This document shows, one piece after another, positions 1-6,947 of a stretch of DNA of 64,000 nucleotides (its first letter is position 1; the number at the start of each line of letters is the position of its first letter). The notes beneath the pieces were generated by a model that was not told the DNA's origin, did no database searches, and saw only the letters and a program-made list of their open reading frames with translations. Source of the stretch: Actinomadura luteofluorescens (GTDB taxonomy: Bacteria > Actinomycetota > Actinomycetes > Streptosporangiales > Streptosporangiaceae); the NCBI RefSeq assembly GCF_013409365.1, contig NZ_JACCBA010000001.1, positions 2,790,001 to 2,854,000 of the forward strand. The letters are read 5' to 3'. The position numbers and the translations under genes were made by a program.

Positions 1-539
1 GCCGCGCCGACCGCAAGAGCTTCACCCGCGAGGCGGTCGACCTGTCCCTCGTCGCCGAAGAGGCCGCCGAGACGCTGCTCCCCCTCGCCGAGCAGCGCCG
101 GATCACGCTCGACGTCACCGGCGAGAAGGCCCAGGCCCTGGGCTCCGGGGAGCTGATCCTGCGGCTGGTGACCAACCTCGTCCAGAACGCCGTCGTCCAC
201 AACCTCCCGGACGGGGGCACGGTCACGGTCCACACCGAAGCGCTGCACGACGCGAGCGTGCTGCGGGTCGAGAACACGGGCCGGCCGGTCCCGCCCGACC
301 TGCTGCCGACCATCACCGAACCCTTCCAGCGCGGAACGCAGCGCACGCGCGCCGACGGGCACGCGGGCGTCGGCCTCGGGCTGGCGATCGTGCACAGCAT
401 CGTCCGGGCCCACGACGGGACCCTCGACCTCACCCCCCGCCCTACCGGCGGCCTCCTCGTCACGGTCCGGCTTCCTGGGGGGCACGCGGGGGCGTCCCAC
501 CAGGCGCCGTCCGCGAGCGGGGCCGGCAAGATCCGTTGA
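1..539 (+). CDS. Sensor histidine kinase, C-terminal part (5' end outside window)
   Basis: This is the last ~178 codons of a two-component sensor kinase, read in the frame starting at base 3. It covers the linker after the phospho-acceptor helix and the HATPase_c domain. Visible ATP-binding boxes are an N box (NLVQNAVVHN), a G1-like ENTG, an F box (EPFQRG) and the G2 box GVGLGLAIVHS. Together they bind ATP for autophosphorylation of a histidine encoded upstream of the window. The G1 aspartate of DxGxG is replaced by N in the stretch VENTGRPV, which occurs in some actinobacterial kinases. The frame ends eight bases before the convergent TetR gene. The cognate response regulator is presumably upstream. 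The family call is firm; the signal sensed cannot be known from this fragment. Confidence 0.9.
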   Translation, partial: RADRKSFTREAVDLSLVAEEAAETLLPLAEQRRITLDVTGEKAQALGSGELILRLVTNLVQNAVVHNLPDGGTVTVHTEALHDASVLRVENTGRPVPPDLLPTITEPFQRGTQRTRADGHAGVGLGLAIVHSIVRAHDGTLDLTPRPTGGLLVTVRLPGGHAGASHQAPSASGAGKIR

Positions 540-546
540 GGGTCGC

Positions 547-1212
547 CTAAAGGGGCCCGGTGAAGGCGCCGGCGGCGGCGGCAAGGGCGGCGGCCCTGGC
601 CGCCTGGCCGGGCAGGCGCGGGTCGGGCGGCGTGCGCAGGAGCACCAGCTCGTGGTACAGCGGCGCGGTGGCGGCGACGAGCAGGCGCCGGGCGTCGGTG
701 CCCGGTGGCAGCTCGCCGCGCCGGACGGCCCGGCCGACGACGATCTCGCAGCGGGTGTAGCGGTCCTCCCAGAGCCGCCGCTGGGCCCGGGCGGCCTTCC
801 CGGAGCGGAACGAGGCGGCGATCAGGGCCGCCATGATCGGCGGCTCCGCGGCCATGGCCGTCTGGATCTCCTCGTTCAGCGCCGCCAGGTCGCCTTCCAG
901 TGAGCCGGTGTCCGGGGGGCGCCAGTCGTCGTCGCCGGCCGCGTCGAGGACGTCGGCGAGCAGGCCGCCGACGTCGCCCCAGCGCCGGTAGACCGTGGCG
1001 CGGTGCACGCCCGCGCGGGCGGCGACGGCCTCCATGGTGAGCCCGTCATAACCGTGTTCGCCCAGTTCGGCGCGGACCGCGTCGAGCACCTGCGCGCGGG
1101 TGCGGGCGGTCCGGCCGCCGGGGCGGGCCCGCGGCACGGGCGCGGCGGCGTCTGGTGGCGCGTCTCCTGGAGTCATCGCAGGTGGTCCGGTTGCTCGGTG
1201 GGGCGACGTCAT
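547..1212 (-). CDS. TetR/AcrR-family transcriptional regulator, divergent from vat-ere
   Basis: A 221-residue one-component repressor. After a low-complexity, Pro/Ala-rich N-terminus (about 40 residues) comes the TetR helix-turn-helix at residues 58-80 (LTMEAVAARAGVHRATVYRRW). An all-helical C-terminal ligand/dimer domain of the TetR_C_11/16 kind follows. The start used is ATG at 1212 with a weak AGGA behind it; a second in-frame ATG 12 codons later is possible. The gene is divergent from the streptogramin acetyltransferase/esterase pair, with only 69 bases between starts and a 24-bp palindrome there. It therefore most likely represses itself and the resistance genes until an inducer binds. 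The inducer is unknown; a macrolide or streptogramin is a guess from the neighbours. Confidence 0.88.
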   Translation of the reverse strand: MTSPHRATGPPAMTPGDAPPDAAAPVPRARPGGRTARTRAQVLDAVRAELGEHGYDGLTMEAVAARAGVHRATVYRRWGDVGGLLADVLDAAGDDDWRPPDTGSLEGDLAALNEEIQTAMAAEPPIMAALIAASFRSGKAARAQRRLWEDRYTRCEIVVGRAVRRGELPPGTDARRLLVAATAPLYHELVLLRTPPDPRLPGQAARAAALAAAAGAFTGPL

Positions 1213-1221
1213 GACAGGATC

Positions 1222-1245
1222 CTAATGTAACACTTGTCGCATTAG
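1222..1245. promoter_or_regulatory. Palindromic operator between tetR and vat
   Basis: A 24-bp near-perfect inverted repeat with outer arms CTAATG/CATTAG and inner ACA/TGT. It sits 9 bases upstream of the tetR start and 36 bases upstream of the vat start. Its position and symmetry fit the operator of the divergent TetR protein, where binding would block both promoters. Confidence 0.7.
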
Positions 1246-1281
1246 TGGAGACAGACCTCTCCGGCAAGGAGGCGAATCGCC

Positions 1282-1929
1282 GTGCCACTCGTCCCCGCGG
1301 ACCCGACCGTGGTGCATCCGATGCCCGAGCAGCCGCGGGTGGTGCTGCTGAAACCGCTGGTCACCTCGCCGCTGATCGAGGTCGGGGACTTCTCCTACTA
1401 CGACGACCCGGACGATCCGACCGCGTTCGAGACCCGCAACGTGCTGTACCACTACGGCCCGGAACGGCTGGTGATCGGGAGGTTCTGCGCGCTGGGCGAG
1501 GGCGTCCGGTTCATCATGAACGGCGCCAACCACCGCATGGACGGGCCGTCGACCTTCCCCTTCCCGATCATGGGGGGCTCCTGGTCCGAGCACTTCGACC
1601 TCATCACCGGCCTGCCCGGACGGGGCGACACCGTGGTCGGCCACGACGTCTGGTTCGGCTACCGGGCCACGGTGATGCCCGGCGTCCGCATCGGCCATGG
1701 GGCGATCGTCGCGTCCGGCTCCGTCGTCGTCGACGACGTCCCCGACTACGGCATCGTCGGCGGCAACCCGGCCAGGCTCATCCGCCGCCGCTACGGCGAC
1801 GCCGACGTCGACCGCCTGCTGGCGCTGGCCTGGTGGGACTGGCCCCTGGACCACATCACCGAGCACGTCCGCACGATCATGTCCGGCGGCATCGACGCCC
1901 TGGAGGCGGCAGCACCCCAGATGAAATGA
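1282..1929 (+). CDS. vat: Vat-type streptogramin A O-acetyltransferase (xenobiotic acetyltransferase)
   Basis: A 215-residue left-handed beta-helix acyltransferase. It is predicted to transfer acetyl from acetyl-CoA to the hydroxyl of group A streptogramins, abolishing ribosome binding. Family hallmarks include EVGDFSYYDD near the N-terminus, the catalytic loop MNGANHRMDG (probable catalytic His84), the GDTVVGHDVWFG strand and the hexapeptide-repeat region PGVRIGHGAIVASGSVVV. The tail ALAWWDWPLDHI is also typical of Vat proteins. Length matches Vat(A-D), about 210-220 residues. The start is GTG 1282, chosen for the AAGGAGG ribosome site at 1266-1272. It is followed, with a 4-bp ATGA overlap possible, by an erythromycin esterase. 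CatB-type chloramphenicol acetyltransferases share the fold, so the substrate is likely but unproven. Confidence 0.88.
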   Translation: MPLVPADPTVVHPMPEQPRVVLLKPLVTSPLIEVGDFSYYDDPDDPTAFETRNVLYHYGPERLVIGRFCALGEGVRFIMNGANHRMDGPSTFPFPIMGGSWSEHFDLITGLPGRGDTVVGHDVWFGYRATVMPGVRIGHGAIVASGSVVVDDVPDYGIVGGNPARLIRRRYGDADVDRLLALAWWDWPLDHITEHVRTIMSGGIDALEAAAPQMK

Positions 1930-1973
1930 GCCCGCCGTCCCTCCACCTCCCGACCCGGAATCGAGCCGCCAGG

Positions 1974-3254
1974 ATGCCTGCTCCGTCCTCTCCCACCTCG
2001 TTCGCCGACTGGCTCGGCGGCGACGCCGTCCCGCTCACCCACCTCGATCCCGAGGCGCCGTTGGACGACCTGGAGCCGCTGCGCGGCATCGTCGGCGACG
2101 CGCGCGTGGTCGCGGTCGGTGAGAACTCCCACTTCATCACCGAGTTCTCGCTCATGCGCCAGCGGATCCTGCGGTTCCTCGCCGAACGCTGCGGATTCAC
2201 CGTCCTGGCCTTCGAGTACGGCTTCAGCGAAGGCTTCCCGCTGGACGACTGGGCGCAGGGGAAGGGCACGGACGATGATCTGTCCGCCCTTCTCGCCGAA
2301 GCGATCCCGGTGGGGGTGGAAGAGCCCCTGCGCTGGATGCGCCGGCACAACGCCACGGCCGAGGCGCCGGTGCGTTTCGCCGGGATCGACATCCCGGCGG
2401 CAGGCGGATCCCTGCTGCCCGCCCTGACGCCGGTCGCCGCATACCTGCGCCAGGTCGACCCCGAGATGCTCCCGGTGATCCAGGAGGCCATGCGGATCGC
2501 CGGGTCGTTCGCCGGCGCCTCGGCGGCCGCGGCCGCACCGGCCTGGACGCGCCTGGCCGCGGCCGAGCAGGACGCTCTCAGCGCGCTCCTGATGCGCGTG
2601 CTCATCCGGTTCCGTGCCGTCGCCCCGCTGTACCTGTCCCGTGGTGACCAGCACAGTTACGACGTCGCCCTGCGTCGCGTCGAGGCCGCCTGCCACGCCG
2701 ACTACGGCTTCCGCGCCATGGCCGGCCTGTACGCGGGCAGCGGCCTGACCGCCGACACCTCGGCCCGTGACGTCTACATGGCCGGGTCGGTGCGGTGGCA
2801 TCTGGAGCACTTCGGGCCCGGGACGCGCATCGTGCTGGCGGCCCACAACGCCCACATCCAGAAGACGCCGGTCTCCTTCAACGGCCAACTCACGGGCCTC
2901 CCCATGGGGCAGCATCTGCACGACGCCATGGGCGATGACTACGTCGCCCTCGCCCTGACCAGCGTCACCGGACACACCGCCGACATGCGCCCGGACGAGA
3001 ACGCCCGCTTCGGTTTCGCCGTCGACGCGACCGCGCTGCGGCCCCCCGAGCCGGGCAGCGTCGAGGCCGCCTTCGCCGAGGCCGGGCTGGGGCTGAGCAT
3101 CGCCGACCTCAGCAGGTTTCGTACGCGGGATTCCGGCGATCACGGGCCCGGCCGCGTCCGGATCCAGAGCGCCTACGTGGAGACCCCCGTCCTCGACGCG
3201 TTCGACGCCGTCATCAGCACCCCGACCTCCACAGTCGCCGACTATCTGCGTTGA
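1974..3254 (+). CDS. ere: Erythromycin esterase family protein
   Basis: A 426-residue protein of the erythromycin esterase family, whose characterised members hydrolyse the macrolactone ester of 14-membered macrolides. Conserved features are GENSHF at residues 49-54 (Glu50 and His53 in the active-site region), the EYGFSEG stretch, GIDIPAAGG, and HNAHIQK with His291 and His294. The start is set at ATG 1974 because similarity to the family begins just after it. An upstream in-frame ATG at 1926 overlaps the vat stop as ATGA and would add 16 residues by translational coupling. Expression is presumably from the vat promoter. Family membership is clear. Many actinobacterial members have untested substrates, so macrolide resistance is an inference supported by the vat neighbour. 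Confidence 0.87.
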   Translation: MPAPSSPTSFADWLGGDAVPLTHLDPEAPLDDLEPLRGIVGDARVVAVGENSHFITEFSLMRQRILRFLAERCGFTVLAFEYGFSEGFPLDDWAQGKGTDDDLSALLAEAIPVGVEEPLRWMRRHNATAEAPVRFAGIDIPAAGGSLLPALTPVAAYLRQVDPEMLPVIQEAMRIAGSFAGASAAAAAPAWTRLAAAEQDALSALLMRVLIRFRAVAPLYLSRGDQHSYDVALRRVEAACHADYGFRAMAGLYAGSGLTADTSARDVYMAGSVRWHLEHFGPGTRIVLAAHNAHIQKTPVSFNGQLTGLPMGQHLHDAMGDDYVALALTSVTGHTADMRPDENARFGFAVDATALRPPEPGSVEAAFAEAGLGLSIADLSRFRTRDSGDHGPGRVRIQSAYVETPVLDAFDAVISTPTSTVADYLR

Positions 3255-3278
3255 CGGCGGTGGTCGTCGTGGGCCGAA

Positions 3279-3344
3279 CCGCAGGAGCGGCCCCAGGGGG
3301 CCCACTCCTGCGGGGGGGGTTCCAGCCGGCCGGGGACGGCCGGC
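3279..3344. terminator. Two tandem hairpins between convergent genes
   Basis: The first hairpin pairs CCGCAGGAG (3279-3287) with CTCCTGCGG (3305-3313) and has a nested GGCCCC/GGGGCC stem. The second pairs GCCGGCCG (3325-3332) with CGGCCGGC (3337-3344) around GGGA. There is no U-tract. They lie between the ere stop and the end of the opposing small gene, so they probably terminate both. Confidence 0.6.
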
Positions 3345-3355
3345 CGTTCAGTTGA

Positions 3356-3616
3356 TCAGGCGCCGTCTCGCAGCGCCTCACGCGCCACCCGCATCTCAGG
3401 GGTGACCTTGTTACGCGGGTCGTTCAGCGACTCCACGAGCGTCTGCCCGGCCTGGCGGTTGCTCACTTTGGCCGCTTGCCAGGCGCCTGCCTCCACGACG
3501 GGGTTGGACGTACGCAGGGCCAGGAGGATGTAGTCCTCGGCCTTGTTCCCGCAGGCCCGCTGTGTCTCGGCGAGCCTCCTCTGCTCTTCTTCTGCTCGCC
3601 TTCGGCTTGATGCCAT
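3356..3616 (-). CDS. Small hypothetical protein
   Basis: An 86-residue, charged, mostly helical protein with no signal peptide, membrane segment or family I recognise. The first 20 residues are an Arg/Glu-rich helix (RRRAEEEQRRLAETQRA). The rest contains an alternating small/leucine pattern reminiscent of a single HEAT-like helical hairpin (VEAGAWQAAKVSNRQAGQTLVESL). Translation evidence is good: ATG at 3616 is preceded at a proper distance by GAAGGAGCC (complement of 3621-3629). It stands alone on the minus strand, convergent with ere and divergent from the membrane protein at 3945. No function is proposed. Confidence 0.65.
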   Translation of the reverse strand: MASSRRRAEEEQRRLAETQRACGNKAEDYILLALRTSNPVVEAGAWQAAKVSNRQAGQTLVESLNDPRNKVTPEMRVAREALRDGA

Positions 3617-3944
3617 GACAGGCTCCTTCGGATGTCTTGTTTGCAGTAGCTGGACGGCTCGTGACGACCCGTCCAGACCACTACCGTCCCGCCCTCCCGT
3701 CCATCGTCAACGCGCCGCCCGCAGGGCCGCCGGGTGGTTCCGTGGCGCGGCGGGCCGAGGGAAATCCCGCCGCCACCTGGTCGTCTGCGGCGTACAGCAC
3801 GGGCAGGCGGGGGCGGCGCTGGTAGGCTCTCGGCCGATACGTGGGCGGTAGTGAGTGACATGGTGGCCCGCCCCGGCGTGACGCCGCCGGTACCGGAGCG
3901 GCGCAGGATTCCGTCCGCCCGCACGTCCCACAGTTAGGTTCCCG
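3617..3944. other. 328-bp divergent intergenic region with an inverted repeat
   Basis: It holds the promoters for the small minus-strand gene and the plus-strand membrane protein. The only structure I see is an inverted repeat, CTGGACGG (3650-3657) and CCGTCCAG (3669-3676), 11 bases apart. It could be an operator, or a leader hairpin for the minus-strand gene. I see no supported gene in this stretch. Confidence 0.4.
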
Positions 3945-5378
3945 GTGTCGCTCTCTCTTTCGGCCGTCCGCCGCAACTGGCTGTTCTGCGCGGCGCTGCT
4001 CGTGGGCGTCGTGCTGCGGGTGCTCGCCATGGTGGGCTTCCGGAGCGTGCTGTGGTTCAACGACAGCTACGACTTCGTCCGGATCGCGGACGGGCCGTTC
4101 CCCCACCCGCTGAGGCCGTCCGGGTACGGGCTCTTCCTGTGGGCGCTGAAGCCGTTCCACAGCCTGGCGCTGGTGACGGTTCTGCAGCACGCGGCGATCC
4201 TCGGGCTGGCGGCCCTCGGGTACCGGATGCTCGTCCGCGACTTCGAGGTGCGGCGCACGTGGGCGGCGCTGGCGGTCGCGCCGGTGCTGCTCGACTCCTT
4301 CCAGGTCGAGCTCGAGCATCTGCTGCTGTCGGACACCCTGTTCACCGTCCTGGTGTTCGGCGCGATGCTGCTGCTGGCCAAGCCGGGTGAGGCCGGGTGG
4401 CGGCGGGCCGCGCTGGTCGGGGCGCTGCTCGGCGTGGCGGCCGTCACGCGGACCGTGGGGGTGCCGCTGTTCCTGATCGCCGTCCTCTACCTGCTGCTCA
4501 GGCGGACGCGGTGGCCCGTGTACGCGGCGCTCGCCGTGACTTTCGCGCTGCCCGTCGGGGCGTACGCGACGTGGTTCCAGCAGGAGCACGGCCGGTTCCA
4601 GATGACGGGCGTGGACGGCATCTTCCTGTGGGGGCGGACGGCGGCGTTCGCCGACTGCGACGCGTTCACGCCCCCTCCGGATCTGGCACGGCTGTGCCCC
4701 TACGGCGCCAAGGACGACCGGCCCGCCTCGTCCCACCAGATCTGGGAGGACAACTCGCCGACCGGCTGGTCCAACGGGCAGGCGTTCGACGAGGAGACGA
4801 ACGCGCGGGCGCAGCGGTTCGCGCTGTGGGCGATCAAGAACCAGCCGCTCGACTACCTGCGCGTGGTCTCCTACGACTTCTTCGTCCGGACGTTCTCGTG
4901 GCACCGGACGCGGTACCCGACCGTGGGCACCGAGGCCAGGTACCACTTCCCCACGCGGCCGACGGCGCGCAAGCCGGAGCTGCCCGTCTACGGGGGCGGC
5001 GACCGGGGGGCGGTCGTGGAGGAGTACTCCCACGGAACGGGCCGCACGCACGTCGTCGAGCCGTACGCCGGTGTGCTGCGCGGCTACCAGAGGCATGTGA
5101 GCGTCCCGGGGACGGTGCTCGGCGCGGTGCTGCTCGCGGGCGCGGCCGGGATCGTGTGGCGGCGGGCGCGGGCGCGGACGGCGCTGTTCTGGACGTCCGG
5201 TGTCGCCCTCCTGGCCATCCCTCCGATCACGGTCGACTTCGACTACCGCTACATGCTGCCCGCCCTGCCGTTCGCGTGTTTCGCGGCCGCGCTGGCGTGG
5301 GGCCGCCGTCCGGTCCCGGCCGCGCCGGAGGGCGAGCCGGTCGAGGCGGCGCCCGAAGTTCAGCCCGCGGACGCCTGA
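3945..5378 (+). CDS. Polytopic membrane protein, GT-C-like glycosyltransferase fold
   Basis: A 477-residue integral membrane protein with about nine predicted hydrophobic segments, beginning with LFCAALLVGVVLRVLAMVG. A long outside loop (roughly residues 205-390) precedes two last segments, and the C-terminus is charged. The WFNDSYDFVRIADG motif after the first segment puts acidic residues (ND) in the first extracytoplasmic loop. That is the place where lipid-linked GT-C glycosyltransferases (ArnT/PMT-like) carry their catalytic Asp. This suggests transfer of a sugar from a polyprenyl-phosphate donor at the outer face of the membrane, but the acceptor is unknown. The start is GTG 3945; no strong ribosome site is visible. 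A lipoprotein gene follows 60 bases downstream on the same strand. Confidence 0.75.
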   Translation: MSLSLSAVRRNWLFCAALLVGVVLRVLAMVGFRSVLWFNDSYDFVRIADGPFPHPLRPSGYGLFLWALKPFHSLALVTVLQHAAILGLAALGYRMLVRDFEVRRTWAALAVAPVLLDSFQVELEHLLLSDTLFTVLVFGAMLLLAKPGEAGWRRAALVGALLGVAAVTRTVGVPLFLIAVLYLLLRRTRWPVYAALAVTFALPVGAYATWFQQEHGRFQMTGVDGIFLWGRTAAFADCDAFTPPPDLARLCPYGAKDDRPASSHQIWEDNSPTGWSNGQAFDEETNARAQRFALWAIKNQPLDYLRVVSYDFFVRTFSWHRTRYPTVGTEARYHFPTRPTARKPELPVYGGGDRGAVVEEYSHGTGRTHVVEPYAGVLRGYQRHVSVPGTVLGAVLLAGAAGIVWRRARARTALFWTSGVALLAIPPITVDFDYRYMLPALPFACFAAALAWGRRPVPAAPEGEPVEAAPEVQPADA

Positions 5379-5438
5379 CGTGGAGATGAGTACGAGAGCG
5401 GATGTCGCCGCGCGGCGGCCGACAGGATCATTGGACGC

Positions 5439-6176
5439 ATGCGTCGCTTCGTGATCCCCCTGGTCGCCCTGCTCGCCGCCGGCTGCGGGCAGCTGGGCCA
5501 GAGTCCGGAGTCCGTGGCCGCCGACGACGCGCGCAAGGCCGCCGAGCGGGCCGGGGACCGCGCCTACGACTCCCGGGTGCGCCCCGCGCGTGACATGGGG
5601 CACCGGGCGGCGGACCTCGACGGCGTGGAGGTCATGCGGGTGACCGGCGTCTCGACTGCCGGGGACGGGGTGCGGCTCGTGCTCCGGACATCCGGGACGG
5701 CACCGGACGGCGGCTGGTTCGCGACCTCGACGATCACCGTGCGGCGCTGCTTCGAGCTGCGGTTCTCGACCAGCACCGAATGGCAGCGGTACGGGACCCG
5801 GCAGGTGGCGTGCCCGGCCGGGGGGCCGCTCGCGTTCGGGCCGTGGCCGAAGGCACCGGAGATCCCGTCCGAGCGGCTGCGCAAGGCGCTGCCCCGCGTC
5901 CCGAAGGGAGGCAGGGCGGACGAGGCGAAGGTCCGCGCGGCGGTCGGGTCGCTGCGTCTCGACCCGGCGATCCGGCGCGAGTTCGCCACCAAGGGCGACG
6001 TCGTCGGCGTGGTCCTCAGCGTGAAGCCCTACGGGTCGGACGTGTTCGACTGCGTCCTGGCCCGCGTCGCGCCCGGCCGGACCAGCGTGTGGACGCCGCC
6101 CCGCGTGCAGCGGACGGCGGGTGAGGCCGGTTGCAGCGCCGGCAACGCCATCGATCCCCTTCCGCCGCCGCACTGA
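5439..6176 (+). CDS. Putative secreted lipoprotein, unknown function
   Basis: A 245-residue protein with a short lipoprotein signal: MRRFVIPLVALLAAGCG, lipobox LAAGC with Cys16 as the lipidated residue. The mature part is soluble and has four cysteines (in RRCFELRF, VACPAG, FDCVL and AGCSAG) that could form disulfides outside the cell. I do not recognise a family domain. The gene lies 60 bases after the polytopic membrane protein, so the two may be cotranscribed. It is convergent with the MmcQ/YjbR gene, whose end is 10 bases away. Confidence 0.72.
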   Translation: MRRFVIPLVALLAAGCGQLGQSPESVAADDARKAAERAGDRAYDSRVRPARDMGHRAADLDGVEVMRVTGVSTAGDGVRLVLRTSGTAPDGGWFATSTITVRRCFELRFSTSTEWQRYGTRQVACPAGGPLAFGPWPKAPEIPSERLRKALPRVPKGGRADEAKVRAAVGSLRLDPAIRREFATKGDVVGVVLSVKPYGSDVFDCVLARVAPGRTSVWTPPRVQRTAGEAGCSAGNAIDPLPPPH

Positions 6177-6186
6177 GTCCGCGGCG

Positions 6187-6537
6187 TCACCCGTCCTGGG
6201 GGCCGAGGCGGGCGGCGGCGACCTTCTTCGGGACGACCATGCGCCACGCGTCGATGACGAGTTCCTCCATCTCGGCCTCGTCGAGCGCCGCCGTCCACGC
6301 GTGCACCCAGTTGAAACGCATGTCGGACTCACCTGGCAGGTGGAACTTGTCCGGCTCGGATTCGACGAGGGCGAGCCGCTCCTCCTTGGGGAACGCGAAG
6401 CCCATGACGGTCTCGTCGCGCGAGAAGGCGATGTAGACGATGGAGCCGACGCGGAACTTCACCCGGTCCCTGATCAGGTGCTCGGACGTGCGGGGCAGCG
6501 TCGCCGCGAGGGCCCGCACCTGCTCGACGGTGATCAT
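6187..6537 (-). CDS. MmcQ/YjbR family DNA-binding-like protein
   Basis: A 116-residue member of the MmcQ/YjbR (CyaY-like fold) family, recognised from the order of its motifs. These are an N-terminal helix (VEQVRALAATLPRTSEH), KFRVGSIVYIAFSRDETVMGFAFPKEER, the FHLPGESDMRFNWVHAW core and a terminal helix IDAWRMVVPKKV. Members are small single-domain proteins annotated as putative DNA-binding; no enzymatic role is established. The start is taken at the internal ATG 6537 rather than 6570. A clear AGGAGGA site lies just behind it, and similarity begins there. It is divergent from the conflict-system operon, so its promoter lies in the 70 bases between them. Confidence 0.82.
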   Translation of the reverse strand: MITVEQVRALAATLPRTSEHLIRDRVKFRVGSIVYIAFSRDETVMGFAFPKEERLALVESEPDKFHLPGESDMRFNWVHAWTAALDEAEMEELVIDAWRMVVPKKVAAARLGPQDG

Positions 6538-6594
6538 CCTGTCCTCCTGTGGCCGCGGTCCTCCCAGCAAAGCACCCCGGAACGGGTGATCTTG

Positions 6595-6600
6595 TTAGAT
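6595..6600 (+). promoter_or_regulatory. Probable -10 element of the Trypco/MoxR operon
   Basis: TTAGAT lies 7 bases before the GTG start of the first operon gene, with no ribosome site between. That spacing fits transcription beginning at or next to the start codon, that is, a leaderless mRNA. No convincing -35 hexamer is visible. Confidence 0.4.
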
Positions 6601-6607
6601 TTGCCGG

Positions 6608-6940
6608 GTGAACGAACTGGTGCGCTGGCAGACCGAGAACGGGACCATCGTCGTGGAGACCGACGACCTGGAGCCGGGGTTCCAGTCGGTGTCCCGCGCC
6701 GGCGATCTGATCCACGACGCGGCGGGCAAGCTGGAGGACGCGTTCCAGAACGTCCGGGACGCGGCGCAGACGGCGCTCTCGTCGCTGCGCGGAGGCGACC
6801 TGAACCCCGACGGGATCGAGCTGGAGTTCGGCGTCAAGCTCAACGCGGCGGCCGGGGCCGTCATCGCGAAGACGACCGCCGAGGCCCACCTGAAGGTCAA
6901 GATGACGTGGGGGCGGCCGCGGACCGAGGAGGAGGCGTAG
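6608..6940 (+). CDS. Trypsin-co-occurring domain 1 (Trypco1, CU044_2847 family) protein
   Basis: A 110-residue protein matching the Trypco1 pattern. It has an N-terminal strand pair (ELVRWQTENGTIVVETDD), a helical stretch (AAGKLEDAFQNVRDAAQTALSSLRGG), then the diagnostic IELEFGVKLNAAAGAVIAKTTAEAHLKVKMTW. This domain is known as a companion of trypsin-like proteases in predicted bacterial conflict systems; its biochemical role is not established. Here it is the first gene of the operon and ends 7 bases before the trypsin-VMAP gene, as the association predicts. It probably works as a sensor or adaptor that presents a signal to the protease. Start GTG 6608; the transcript may be leaderless. Confidence 0.88.
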   Translation: MNELVRWQTENGTIVVETDDLEPGFQSVSRAGDLIHDAAGKLEDAFQNVRDAAQTALSSLRGGDLNPDGIELEFGVKLNAAAGAVIAKTTAEAHLKVKMTWGRPRTEEEA

Positions 6941-6947
6941 CCGCATC

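Noticed and set aside
3681..6332. An 883-codon minus-strand frame opposite the membrane protein and lipoprotein
   Set aside because: Shadow frame: dominated by Arg/Pro/Gly, no ribosome site, and it conflicts with two plausible genes on the plus strand.
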